Source: Bradyrhizobium algeriense
GTDB lineage: Bacteria > Pseudomonadota > Alphaproteobacteria > Rhizobiales > Xanthobacteraceae
Assembly: GCF_003062295.1 (NCBI RefSeq)
Contig: NZ_PYCN01000006.1
Span: 1-64,000, forward strand
Reading direction: 5' to 3'
DNA: 64,000 bases
The position numbers and the translations under genes are program-made. Under the pieces are notes generated by a model. That model had not been told where the DNA came from. It worked only from the letters and a program-made list of their open reading frames with translations, and searched no databases. This document shows, one piece after another, positions 8,895 to 17,484 of the stretch (the stretch's first letter is position 1; the number at the start of each line of letters is the position of its first letter).

Positions 8895-9134
8895 CTATCT
8901 CCGGCAACTTTCCCTGCACGTTTGGGCCTGGTTGTCACATGCGATCTGGCAGGGTGCGCCGAGCGTGGTCGGGCATATGCGCTTGCAGGTATCGTTCTGG
9001 CTGGCGCAGTTGGCAAAGCAGGCGTCGCTGGCGGCATCCGCCAACCGCAACTTGCCGATCGAGACGTTGCTTTGACCTGCCGCGGCGGTTCCAATCAGCA
9101 GCAGGGACAACGCTGCACAGAGCGCGAGCTTCAT
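8895..9134 (-). CDS. Secreted Cys-rich protein with duplicated twin CX3C motif
   Basis: The 79-residue product has a clear signal peptide (MKLALCAALSLLLIG, cleavage likely after AAAG near residue 20). The mature part has eight Cys in a regular pattern: C-x3-C-x6-C-x3-C, seven residues, then again C-x3-C-x6-C-x3-C. The two units align with each other (both contain Q, then TC plus a basic residue), so this is an internal duplication. Such paired CX3C motifs suit a disulfide-stapled helical hairpin or metal binding in the periplasm. I recognise no family. It is monocistronic and convergent with the sugar cassette. Confidence 0.6.
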   Translation of the reverse strand: MKLALCAALSLLLIGTAAAGQSNVSIGKLRLADAASDACFANCASQNDTCKRICPTTLGAPCQIACDNQAQTCRESCRR

Positions 9135-9177
9135 GGAGACCTCCGATTACACAGCCTTTGCGGCTGCCAAAAGACGC

Positions 9178-9555
9178 CTATGCACGGCGGCGGCGAGAAC
9201 CTTCGCCGCTGGCATCCGGCTTGCCAATCACGAACTCTTCGATCTTGTGACCGGTCTTTAGCGCGGCTGTGAGCCAGCGAGGCTGCTTCCCGCGACCCGA
9301 CCAGGTTTCGGAAGGCTCATCGGGATTTCGATATTTTGGAAATACGCGCGGGTACTTCCGGCGCTCGCGCGGCGCACTTCGGACATCCGCGGATTCCGAT
9401 TGGCGCATCTCCTTCTCGCGCCGAAGTTGCGCCAACCGCTTCTCGAGCTCACGCTTTTCCGACGTCAATCGAACCGACAAGATCTGACTGAGCTCCTCAT
9501 GGAGCTGCCATAACTCGTCTACAGACATTCCATCGAAATTTAGCTTCTTGTTCAT
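9178..9555 (-). CDS. H-NS family nucleoid-associated protein (copy 1)
   Basis: About 125 residues from ATG 9555 (alternatives at 9570 and TTG 9585). The N-terminal helix (MSVDELWQLHEELSQIL) and a charged coiled coil give the oligomerisation half. A variable RRKYPRVFPKYRN linker leads to the DNA-binding motif TWSGRGKQPRWL typical of alphaproteobacterial H-NS. The C-terminus is unusually basic (SRRRRA). The family silences AT-rich DNA. Notably, the intergenic stretch just upstream (9586-9700) is AT-richer than its surroundings, so autoregulation is plausible. A paralogue lies at 20513. Confidence 0.88.
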   Translation of the reverse strand: MNKKLNFDGMSVDELWQLHEELSQILSVRLTSEKRELEKRLAQLRREKEMRQSESADVRSAPRERRKYPRVFPKYRNPDEPSETWSGRGKQPRWLTAALKTGHKIEEFVIGKPDASGEGSRRRRA

Positions 9556-9831
9556 CCCGCCTGTGACCATCACGATTCGTAACAAACTATAAGTCCAGCG
9601 GTGGGCCTTTCCAGCAAAATTGTAGATTTGGCAACAAATCTCCGCAAAAACGCGGGTTTGCCGAGCATCAAACCTAAGTGGTTCAAATATCTCTCAAATC
9701 ATGATCCATCCGAAACCTTCCGGGCGGCTTTGTTCCAAATTGCGCAGGCAAATAGCAAGGTTCCCCGCACCCACGGGTTGAAAGAAACCGGCACTTAGCA
9801 GATCACGAGCGTCGCGATGTCTTCGGCTGGG

Positions 9832-11295
9832 TCAGTAAGCGTTGCGCTTACGCAGCACCTCGAAAAAGGTCTTGATCAGTATCTGGATGTCCAGCCACAG
9901 ACTCCAGTTGTTGATGTACCAGAGGTCGAGTTTTACGCGTTCGGAGATGTGCTCAATCGTGGGTGTGCCCCCGCGCGCTCCGTTGCATTGCGCCCAACCG
10001 GTCATGCCGGGCTTGACGTGATGCCGGAAGGCATACGCGCTCAACACCGTCTCAAAATAATTGTCATGGGCCAGCGCATGCGGACGCGGACCGATCAGGG
10101 ACATGTCACCCCTGAGGACGTTCAACAGCTGAGGCAATTCATCGATGCTTGCCGATCGCAACAGACGGCCAATGGACGTTACCCGCGGATCGTCGCGCGT
10201 GGCCTGCACCACGGCGGGCCCGTTTTCCTGCACGGTCATGGTGCGGAATTTGAACATCATGAACTGCTTGCCATTAAATCCCTTCCGGAACTGCCGGAAA
10301 ATAACCGGCCCGGGACTGTCAAGCTTGATGGCGATAGAAGTGAGCGCCATGATGGGCAGAAAGAACACCAGCGCCAGGCCCGCGATAACAATGTCCATCA
10401 CGCGCTTGACGAAGCGCTCCGCGGCACTGAGCGGCGCGCGTTGAATTTCGATGGCGAGGACGCGCTGACGCGCCGATGACGCATAATTCGTCAACGTCCG
10501 AACCCGCATGTCGGGCAAGAGCCGCACCGCTACCGGAAGCGATTTGACGTGCTCGCGGATGAACTCCAGCCGGGGTGCATCCTCCCAGGGCATCGCAAGC
10601 AAGACTTCCCTGCAATTATTGCGCCTGACAAAGTTTGCGGCTGAGTTGATGACGCTGACGTCGATCGCGTCGCGCTTCGCGGGATCGTCTTCCGAACTGA
10701 GCGTGAAGCGGCTGACTTCGGAAGTACCGAAGAAAACCAGGAGATCCCGGGGCTCCAGCGCGGCGATCTCGTGGAAATCGCCGATCAGCACGATGTCCCG
10801 TCGGCCGATCACGCCGCGCGAAACGGCAGCCGCCAGGGCCACCTTGGTAGCCTTCCTGACGGCGAGCAATCCCACCGGTGCAACAAAATAAAACGCCACA
10901 AAGGCGCCGCGCGAATAATCGACGCCGATCTTCAGCAGAAACGCAAAGAAGGCGAGCAGCAACCCTGTCGTAAACCAGCAGATCAGTATTTCGCTGATCT
11001 CGACGCGCGGTTTGGCGCTGTCAGGAAAATCGTAATAACCGCTGCCACTCATGCGCAGGATGTGAATGAAGCTGGCCAACAAGCCGACTGCGCAATGCGG
11101 GAGAATGTTCGGTACGTCGTTGCCGGCGGACAGCTGATAGCCGATGCCCCCCGCCACGCTGGACAGCAGGATCACGAAGGCATCTGCGGTCGATAATAAA
11201 TAGGGGACCGCGTTGCTGGAGAAACGAGCGGGAGGACCGCCAGCGGAATTGTCGAGCTGGCCTACCTTGTTGCCAATATCCGCTCCGATCGACAT
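9832..11295 (-). CDS. Undecaprenyl-phosphate hexose-1-phosphate transferase (WcaJ type)
   Basis: The 487-residue polyprenyl glycosylphosphotransferase starts glycan assembly by moving a hexose 1-phosphate onto undecaprenyl phosphate. The N-terminal half has several membrane helices (about residues 35-145), then a soluble CoA-binding-like domain. The C-terminal bacterial sugar transferase domain carries a membrane hairpin (IAGLALVFFLPIMALTSIA), FRQFRKGFNGK, the FKFRTM loop, the [17 protein letters not shown] motif and GPRPHA. ATG 11295 is preferred over GTG 11319. It is solitary, divergent from a small membrane protein gene. It could initiate a glycan different from the one begun by the ExoY-like enzyme at 54497. 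Confidence 0.93.
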   Translation of the reverse strand: MSIGADIGNKVGQLDNSAGGPPARFSSNAVPYLLSTADAFVILLSSVAGGIGYQLSAGNDVPNILPHCAVGLLASFIHILRMSGSGYYDFPDSAKPRVEISEILICWFTTGLLLAFFAFLLKIGVDYSRGAFVAFYFVAPVGLLAVRKATKVALAAAVSRGVIGRRDIVLIGDFHEIAALEPRDLLVFFGTSEVSRFTLSSEDDPAKRDAIDVSVINSAANFVRRNNCREVLLAMPWEDAPRLEFIREHVKSLPVAVRLLPDMRVRTLTNYASSARQRVLAIEIQRAPLSAAERFVKRVMDIVIAGLALVFFLPIMALTSIAIKLDSPGPVIFRQFRKGFNGKQFMMFKFRTMTVQENGPAVVQATRDDPRVTSIGRLLRSASIDELPQLLNVLRGDMSLIGPRPHALAHDNYFETVLSAYAFRHHVKPGMTGWAQCNGARGGTPTIEHISERVKLDLWYINNWSLWLDIQILIKTFFEVLRKRNAY

Positions 11296-11485
11296 GAAAA
11301 AATGCCTGCGCAATATCACTGATACAACGGTCTGATTATTGGCCAGAGACCATAAATCCGACAGACCATCAAAGGCCTAAGTAACTCTTCGTTAATACCC
11401 GTGACCATACACTCAGGCGGAGGTGCAACGCAACATTTAATCAGTTTGAATGCGCTTTTAATCGTATTAAGGAGTGAGTAGACGC

Positions 11486-11749
11486 ATGCTGCCCATCCTC
11501 GCCTGCGGTGCCGGCATCTATGTGGGCCTTCACTTCAATATTTTGGCGCTGCTCCCGCTCTCTGTACTGGGCGCCGGGGCATACGTTGTCTCGGCCTGGT
11601 CCAACGGCCAGGGCTTGCTGGACAGCCTGGCCGTCCTGGCACTTCCAATCATCGCCGTTCAGGCAGGCTATTTCGTGGGGCTAACGACCCGGCCGGCTTA
11701 TTTGCACTTGCGATCCCGGCTCAATATTCGGCACTCAGAGCGGGTATAA
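11486..11749 (+). CDS. Small three-helix membrane protein, possible SyrA/ExoX-like
   Basis: 87 residues from ATG 11486, with AAGGAG eleven bases upstream; a GTG at 11474 overlaps that site and is less likely. Three hydrophobic segments (about residues 2-18, 20-38, 48-68) end in AVQAGYFVGLTTRP, followed by a basic tail. The same layout and the Q-x-GY-x-x-x motif recur in the protein at 38510. They also resemble, distantly, the C-terminal helix of the SyrA/ExoX exopolysaccharide-repressor family; that link is from memory of motif shape, not from a search. It is divergent from the WcaJ-type transferase gene. Confidence 0.5.
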   Translation: MLPILACGAGIYVGLHFNILALLPLSVLGAGAYVVSAWSNGQGLLDSLAVLALPIIAVQAGYFVGLTTRPAYLHLRSRLNIRHSERV

Positions 11750-11804
11750 TCCCGGGAATACGATTTAAACGCGGATTATTCGAAAATTTCCGCGGCTAGC
11801 GGTC

Positions 11805-12152
11805 CTACCGCACCTTGTCGGCGAAATACCGGCTGAAGACTTCCTGAATGGCACCCAGACCACCAAGCTGACGATCGAGCTCCTGTGTGCGTTTTTCGCC
11901 GCTTGCCATTTCCTGCTCATATTCCTTGATCCTGGCCGCGTCCTTGGCGTCGCGCGTCAGGTATTCGTCATAGTCAGTGCCGGTGGCAAAGGCGGCCTGA
12001 TCGCGCGCCGCATCGACCCGCGCACGCAGGGCGTCCCTCTCTCTCTGGATCGAGGCGACTGCGGCCTCAACGGCGGCCGAAATTGAGCCGAGCCGTTCGC
12101 TGTCAGTCTGAGCATCGCGCTCCGCGGAACGAACCTTGAAAGCTCGTGCCAT
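11805..12152 (-). CDS. Coiled-coil hypothetical protein (115 aa)
   Basis: The start at ATG 12152 has AAGGAG eight bases upstream, so I reject the longer frame from 12272. The product is highly charged and helical (SAAVEAAVASIQRERDALR, later KEYEQEMASGEKRTQELDRQ), without signal peptide or membrane segment. It is probably a soluble coiled-coil protein. I do not recognise the family. It is divergent from the gene at 12401. Confidence 0.55.
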   Translation of the reverse strand: MARAFKVRSAERDAQTDSERLGSISAAVEAAVASIQRERDALRARVDAARDQAAFATGTDYDEYLTRDAKDAARIKEYEQEMASGEKRTQELDRQLGGLGAIQEVFSRYFADKVR

Positions 12153-12400
12153 ATCGAGTCTCCTTGGGCAGACCGGTCTTCGCTGCACTGCTTCGCCGGA
12201 CCGGCAGATCGCTGACCACCGTTGGGAAAGGAAAGTTTTGTACAGCCTATCGAACCACTGCCCGATCAACAACGTTGCATTTTTTTGAAAAAACGAAAGG
12301 CTGGATTCCCAGATGATTCGGATTTTCTGCGATAGTAACGACCGTGCAAGCGTATAGGTTTGCCAAGCATATGCCGAGGTGACTACCGGACAGAAGCAAG

Positions 12401-12826
12401 ATGAGATTTCGAGACACCTTGAAATTTGCTCTTGAGCTGTTTGTGCCTGAAAAGCTCATGCATCCAGGCGGGAGTACTGCGTCCGATCCGAAGGCTGAGG
12501 CGTCGCAGAATGTCGCGACAAGTCTCGAAGCCGAGGAGACCGTACAGCACCGCAAGGCCCGCCGGATTATCGAGGAGTTGGACCATGCTCAATTTGGCGG
12601 TCCCTCCTTCGGTCCGCAAACGATCGAGTTGATGTCAACGGCGCTGGAAGGTGCCGAGGCTTCCCTGCCCGAGCCGGCGTCGGACCAGCAGCTTCGATTG
12701 ATCGCAGCCAAGATATTGAAGGTAGCCGGCGACGGCGAGCGCGATCCGATCCGCCTGAAGGCCGCGGCGATGTCTGCCCTGGGGCCGGTCATAGGCAATG
12801 CGGACGGACAGCCACCCTCGGCCTGA
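12401..12826 (+). CDS. Hypothetical protein (141 aa)
   Basis: The protein starts MRFRDTLKFALELFVPEK and continues as a mostly helical, acidic polypeptide with no membrane segment. No domain is recognised. It lies 139 bases upstream of the cyclase-like gene in the same direction and could be cotranscribed, though the gap is wide. The frame has normal codon use and a protein-like composition. Ribosome binding site is weak. Confidence 0.5.
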   Translation: MRFRDTLKFALELFVPEKLMHPGGSTASDPKAEASQNVATSLEAEETVQHRKARRIIEELDHAQFGGPSFGPQTIELMSTALEGAEASLPEPASDQQLRLIAAKILKVAGDGERDPIRLKAAAMSALGPVIGNADGQPPSA

Positions 12827-12965
12827 GCGCAAGCGCCGCCGATGTTATTGCCTCCTATATGCGCCTGATCGGACGGGGTGATTTGCCACTCAAGCGGATG
12901 GCAAGCTATAAGCCGGTCGGGCGGTCGCCTGATCGTCTCGCCCGCTCTGCCTGGGGACAATCAAA

Positions 12966-13982
12966 GTGGTTCATCGTGAAGCTCCTAAATCGATCCTGGT
13001 TCACGCGCTTTTTGGACTGAGGAAACTGCTGGGCGTCGCAACGTTCGCTCTGATAATTGTTCTGGTAGGCCCGAAGCTGTTTGTCCTGTTCGACAATCCA
13101 AAGAACGCAACGATCCCGGCCAAGCTGTTCGAGGCGCGCGAATACATTCTCGGTAAATCCGCGCCGGTGCTGCATCGATATGTGCCGACCAATATTGCCG
13201 GCAGCGATCGTTCCGACTGGATCCTCATTGGCCTCGCCATTGTCGTCACTATTTTCTCCGGCTCGATCGCCCAGCGCTCGCAGACCGCCCAGAACCGGCG
13301 GCTCCTGCGAAAGTCGGCCCAGGCATGGCGCCGGAAGGAAGGCGTGAAGCCGGGCTCCAAGCTCGACGCCGAACTGGAGACCACGCTGCGAATGGCGGAA
13401 AGCGGCAAGACCGTGAACCGTCAGGAGTTGTTGCGGGTATTTGCCGAAACCAAGAAGAAGCTGGACACGTTCGGCCGTGAAGTGGCCTTCCTTGCCGTCG
13501 ACGTGGTCGGTTCGGCGGGGATGAAGCACGGCGAGGATCACGCTTCAATTCAATATGACTTCGAGGAGTATCGAAAGCTCGTCGAGCGCATCTTTCGCGC
13601 CAGGGGCGTGTTGAAGACGGCATGGACGCCCGACGGCGTGATGGCATGCTTCGCCCATGTGGAGGACGCTTGCCAGTCGGGCAAGGACGTCATCAAGAGT
13701 CTCAAGGTGTTCAACCGCGATGTGAAACTGTCCAAGGCCGATTTCGCCGTTCGCTGCGGCGTCAACGCGGGCCTGGTCTATTTCGACGACTCTACCCCGC
13801 TCGAGACGATCTCGGATCGCGTCATCGACGTCGCCGGGCACATGCAGAAGAACGCCGAACCGAATACCGTGCTGGTGGCACGCAAGATCATCGAGCCGTT
13901 GCGTCAGCTTGAGGAATTTACCCACACCACCCAAGTCATCGATGGCTACGAAGCCAGCGTGTGGCGGGATACCGTCTCTTAA
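12966..13982 (+). CDS. Membrane-anchored class III nucleotidyl cyclase-like protein, probably degenerate
   Basis: The 338-residue protein has two membrane helices (about 20-38 and 84-102) flanking a periplasmic loop, then a cytosolic class III adenylate/guanylate cyclase domain (about 170-335). The first metal-binding Asp is present (FLAVDVVG, Asp179) and the second region PDGVMACF keeps its Asp. The transition-state motif normally reading N-x3-R is changed: in SDRVIDVAGHMQ, Asp288 and His292 replace Asn and Arg. It may be catalytically dead, or a sensor or scaffold. The start is GTG 12966. It is monocistronic or follows the gene at 12401. Confidence 0.75.
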   Translation: MVHREAPKSILVHALFGLRKLLGVATFALIIVLVGPKLFVLFDNPKNATIPAKLFEAREYILGKSAPVLHRYVPTNIAGSDRSDWILIGLAIVVTIFSGSIAQRSQTAQNRRLLRKSAQAWRRKEGVKPGSKLDAELETTLRMAESGKTVNRQELLRVFAETKKKLDTFGREVAFLAVDVVGSAGMKHGEDHASIQYDFEEYRKLVERIFRARGVLKTAWTPDGVMACFAHVEDACQSGKDVIKSLKVFNRDVKLSKADFAVRCGVNAGLVYFDDSTPLETISDRVIDVAGHMQKNAEPNTVLVARKIIEPLRQLEEFTHTTQVIDGYEASVWRDTVS

Positions 13983-14420
13983 GCCACGCTCGGCTGCGTC
14001 CACCACACCCACATATTAGCGCCCATCGTGCGGCGCGTTTGCGAGCAGCGAAAAAAGCCCCCGAATGCGGCCTTGAGCGTTTCCGTCGATCACGGTGATC
14101 AGACGGCTGCGCTGGCGCCGTAGCGACTCCACAGCCACAATTTACAGTGGAAGGTCGCCTCTTAAAAAATGCGGACAGTTCGAAAGTGACAAGACCCTTG
14201 CTCGACGGGCGTGCTGCGCGAGCAGAGGATCTGCTTGCCTGAGGCGTAGGCGATAAACACGGTAAAAGTATCATCCACGCGTCATAATACGACATTAGAT
14301 AACATTGGAGCTGGCGAACTTTAAATAAACACTTGGGCCAGCCTTGGGACGCAGTCATCGATCGAGCCTGACGAGGAACATTCAGTGTTTCGGCGCAGGT
14401 TCTCAACGGAGCATCATTAA
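13983..14420. other. Intergenic region before the first PEP-CTERM gene
   Basis: 438 bases with no gene I can support; the open frame on the minus strand lacks a start signal and protein-like composition. The right half (about 14270-14340) is AT-rich and is the likely promoter and leader of the PEP-CTERM gene. I looked for a GG-N10-GC sigma-54 element in this part and found none. Confidence 0.4.
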
Positions 14421-15125
14421 ATGGTTGGTACCATCGCTAAGCTGTCTTGCGCTGTTCTTCTTGTTGTGTCCGCTGTGCCGGCCAAAGCTGTCGAAGTGAT
14501 CACGAACGGCGACTTTCAATCGGGTCTGACGGGATGGACCTCGTACACCACTGCGAACGGAACGATCGCTGCCACTCCGAGCTTGCCAGGTGCTCCGCAG
14601 CCGCAGAACGCCTCGGTCGTCTCTTTCGACGTGACGGGTTCCGGCGCTTCGAACGCGTTGTTCCTGAACGCAGGCAAGATCATTCCTCCCTATGGTTCCG
14701 CTCCCGGGGAAGGTGGTGGCGTCTCGCAGACGTTCACGACGTCGGGTGGCATGGCGACATTCTCGGCCGATATTGCGGCATTTACCCGCGTGAATGGTCT
14801 CACGGCGTTCGGATTGATGAGCGTACTGCTGGATGGCGTGGTGTTGGACAGCTTTGACTTCATCGGCCCTGGCACGTCGACGACACTGCACAACACGCTG
14901 GACTTCACCACCAACCTTACGGCTGGGCAGCATACCATCCAGCTACAGGCCACGCGTATCTTCGCACCCGGTGGTGGCGTTACCTCGCAATACTTCGACA
15001 ACGTATCGCTCGACGTGCTGACGCCCGTTCCGGAACCCTCAACCTGGGCGATGCTGATCCTTGGCTTCGTTGGTGTAGGTTTTATAGCTTATCGCCGTCG
15101 CAACGGCGCAGCGCTCGCAGCCTGA
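14421..15125 (+). CDS. PEP-CTERM sorting domain protein (copy 1)
   Basis: 234 residues with a signal peptide (residues 1-23, ending PAKA), a mature beta-rich domain opening [18 protein letters not shown], and a C-terminal sorting signal. That signal is VPEPSTWAM, a hydrophobic helix [10 protein letters not shown] and the basic tail YRRRNG. The N-terminal phrase [11 protein letters not shown] is typical of carbohydrate-binding-like PEP-CTERM proteins. An exosortase cleaves at the PEP motif and links such proteins to the surface or EPS; none is encoded in this window. GGAG lies nine bases before the ATG. A hairpin terminator follows at 15147. Confidence 0.92.
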   Translation: MVGTIAKLSCAVLLVVSAVPAKAVEVITNGDFQSGLTGWTSYTTANGTIAATPSLPGAPQPQNASVVSFDVTGSGASNALFLNAGKIIPPYGSAPGEGGGVSQTFTTSGGMATFSADIAAFTRVNGLTAFGLMSVLLDGVVLDSFDFIGPGTSTTLHNTLDFTTNLTAGQHTIQLQATRIFAPGGGVTSQYFDNVSLDVLTPVPEPSTWAMLILGFVGVGFIAYRRRNGAALAA

Positions 15126-15146
15126 TCAGCGCTTCCAATTGGACTG

Positions 15147-15175
15147 AGAAGCCGCCGCAGGGCGGCTTCTTTTTT
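15147..15175 (+). terminator. Rho-independent terminator after PEP-CTERM copy 1
   Basis: Perfect ten-base stem AGAAGCCGCC (15147-15156) and GGCGGCTTCT (15161-15170) with loop GCAG, followed by a run of T. It begins 22 bases after the stop codon. Confidence 0.9.
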
Positions 15176-15473
15176 GTACCGTGCTGGACCCTGCTGCGCG
15201 GCAAGTACGTCGCTTGAGAGACAAAAGCGGGCATCAACCTCAGCGCATCACGCCATCGACTCACGCAGCCGCGAACAAGGGCGATCGTATCTCTTGATTG
15301 CAATCATCAGCCCACAATTAAGGAAAAGCAGAAAACTGCCATCTGAAGACCGCGCCAAGGCCGCCGGACTAAGTAAATAAAATCATTGGAATATTTTTTA
15401 ATCACCCGCGTTGACCGCCGCAATATTATCACATATGTTTTACCTTTAATTAGTTAATTTGAGGGGTTTTGCG

Positions 15474-15683
15474 GTGGCGGCCGTGGATACCAAACTCAGC
15501 TCCGATTTGAGACGGTTGCGATACGCCCTTGAGGCGGTTTCGGCGGATCTGGATGCCATTGAACAACGGCCGCATCCTTTGCTTCGTTCGGCCGCGGCAA
15601 ATCTCGAGGCTAATCGGGGCGACCGCCTGGAGACATTCGTCAATCACTTTGTTTTTGCGGTAAAGCGCGGCGTCCTGCGGTAG
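15474..15683 (+). CDS. Small hypothetical protein (69 aa)
   Basis: GTG 15474 is preceded by GAGGGG at 15461-15466, a good spacing. The product (from VAAVDTKLSSDLRRLRYALE) is soluble and helical, with alternating charged and hydrophobic residues and no known domain. The upstream 15390-15460 stretch is very AT-rich and could hold its promoter. The longer frame from TTG 15459 would overlap the ribosome binding site. Confidence 0.45.
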   Translation: MAAVDTKLSSDLRRLRYALEAVSADLDAIEQRPHPLLRSAAANLEANRGDRLETFVNHFVFAVKRGVLR

Positions 15684-15866
15684 ACGAGCAACAGCCCGCA
15701 AGCATTGGGCCTTCCATAGCGCGCGGGGCGAAAACCCCGGCACGAAGCAAGCCCATTTGTATGGCATTGCTCTTGGATGCCGTTGCCGGCTCCATTGTTA
15801 CGTCGTGACCCAACCAGGCGATGGGGTTGTGGTTCACTTTGGAATCCCTTGGTCGAGATCTCATTT

Positions 15867-16073
15867 ATGCCGGTCGATATTGCGAAAGCCTATTTCGAGA
15901 TTCAGCTGCTTCGCGAAGAGATTCGAAGGGCGGAGCTCGCTCTCAGGATTTCTTTCGCGCGTCCGCCGAACCGTCCTCGCTACACCGGGGTCATGAAAGC
16001 CCGTAGCTCGCAGGCGACCAATCCACATCGCAAATCGATTTCCGGCGACCGCGTTAACGGTCAAGATTTATGA
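15867..16073 (+). CDS. Possible small protein (68 aa)
   Basis: From ATG 15867 the product begins MPVDIAKAYFEIQLLREEIR, an amphipathic helical stretch, then a basic tail. The first half looks protein-like; the second half is low in structure. No clear ribosome binding site is seen. The remaining sequence 15684-15866 and 16074-16293 shows no gene. Confidence 0.3.
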   Translation: MPVDIAKAYFEIQLLREEIRRAELALRISFARPPNRPRYTGVMKARSSQATNPHRKSISGDRVNGQDL

Positions 16074-16293
16074 TGCCCGCATAAATACGGGCACCGCATT
16101 TACCATGCATCCAAGTCTTCTCCGGACTACTACGGCAATCTCCGAAAATCCATTTAAATCAATTGTCTAATTCTTGGTTGCTGGCTAAAACACCGTGGAT
16201 TTCTAATGGTGCCGTCGGGTTTAGTGGTGATGTAACGGCATTTCGGTCGGTAGTCGTGTCGTGGGGACGATGCGATCTTTTTGAAAGCAAGGC

Positions 16294-17481
16294 ATGCATC
16301 ACCCCCGCAGAGAGCATTTCAGCCACTCAACGCCTGTCCGCACTTTTGTCTTTGTGATTGGGACCCGGCCTGAAGTCATCAAGGTGGCCCCCATCATCCG
16401 CCGCCTGCGCGAAGCCGAATGGGCGACCGTTCGGATCGTAACGTCCGGCCAGCAGAGCGATCTCCTCGACAGCACCCTTGCCGAATTCGACCTCCGCCCG
16501 GACTTCTCCATCCCGCATCGAAGCAATTGTCGGACGCCTGCGGTTCTCGCCAGCCTGCTCGTTCGCCGTCTCGACAAATATTTCGGGGAGGTTCGGCCGG
16601 ATTGCGTTCTGGCCCAGGGGGACACGACGACCGCCTATGCATCGTCGATCGCGGCATTCTACCGCAAGATCGCCTTCGTGCATGTCGAGGCCGGGCTGCG
16701 CACGCCAAGCCTTGACGCGCCCTTCCCCGAGGAATTCCACCGCCGTTCGATCGCCGTATCCACGTCCCTTCACTGCGCCCCGACATCGGCCGCTGCGCAG
16801 AATCTGGCGCGCGAGAACATTTCGCGGGAGAAGATTATCGTTTCGGGAAACACGGTGATCGACTCGCTGCTCGAAGTCGCGGCCTCGAAACCGGCGCGGC
16901 CCGCCGGGTTTCCCAGGCTGCGGACCATCCTGCTCACAGCGCATCGGCGCGAGAATTTCGGCGCGCCGCTGCGGGACGCGTTTACCGCGATCAGGGCCTT
17001 CGTCGATCTCACCCCCGACGTCGCGGTGTATTTTCCGGTTCATCCCAATCCAAATGCGCGCGAAACGGCCATCGAAATTCTTTCGGGACATCCCCGGATC
17101 AAGCTGGTCGATCCGCTGAGCTACCGCGACGTCGTCGCCGCGATACAGAATGCCTGGTGCGTGGTGACCGACAGCGGCGGCCTTCAGGAAGAGGCGCCTG
17201 CGCTCGGCAAGCCGGTTCTGGTGTTGCGCGACGTGACCGAGCGGCCAGAGGCGGTGGCGTCTGGGGTTGTTGAATTGGTTGGGACATCCCGCGAGGCGGT
17301 ATTCGGCGCGTTGTTCGAGTTGCACAAGAACCGCGCCAAATATGCCCGCATGGCCCGGCCGGTTTTTCCCTATGGCGATGGTCACGCCAGCAAGCGGATC
17401 GTCGAAGCTCTCTATCGGCGATACGTCCTGCCGCCGCAAATGCGCCCCGCCGAAATCATTCAGCTTCACCACGCGTCGTAA
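16294..17481 (+). CDS. wecB: UDP-N-acetylglucosamine 2-epimerase (non-hydrolysing)
   Basis: The 395-residue enzyme interconverts UDP-GlcNAc and UDP-ManNAc. Family landmarks are visible in order: FVIGTRPEVIKVAPII near the start, LAQGDTTT, HVEAGLRT, the SGNTVIDSL segment, LTAHRRENF, PVHPNPNAR, and the UDP-binding TDSGGLQEEAPALGKPVL with RDVTERPEA. Length suits the family. Its stop lies three bases before the start of the glycosyltransferase gene, so the pair forms an operon. Context suggests UDP-ManNAc made here feeds that transferase. The usual partner UDP-ManNAc dehydrogenase (WecC) is absent, which favours a ManNAc rather than ManNAcA product. Confidence 0.93.
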   Translation: MHHPRREHFSHSTPVRTFVFVIGTRPEVIKVAPIIRRLREAEWATVRIVTSGQQSDLLDSTLAEFDLRPDFSIPHRSNCRTPAVLASLLVRRLDKYFGEVRPDCVLAQGDTTTAYASSIAAFYRKIAFVHVEAGLRTPSLDAPFPEEFHRRSIAVSTSLHCAPTSAAAQNLARENISREKIIVSGNTVIDSLLEVAASKPARPAGFPRLRTILLTAHRRENFGAPLRDAFTAIRAFVDLTPDVAVYFPVHPNPNARETAIEILSGHPRIKLVDPLSYRDVVAAIQNAWCVVTDSGGLQEEAPALGKPVLVLRDVTERPEAVASGVVELVGTSREAVFGALFELHKNRAKYARMARPVFPYGDGHASKRIVEALYRRYVLPPQMRPAEIIQLHHAS

Positions 17482-17484
17482 CTC

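Noticed and set aside
9601..9798. 65-codon plus-strand frame in the AT-rich region upstream of the first H-NS gene
   Set aside because: GTG start without ribosome binding site; no recognisable domain; the region reads better as promoter DNA.
13936..14406. 156-codon minus-strand frame between the cyclase and PEP-CTERM genes
   Set aside because: It overlaps the cyclase 3' end and the PEP-CTERM leader, and its Arg/Ser/Pro-rich content is typical of a shadow frame in GC-rich DNA.
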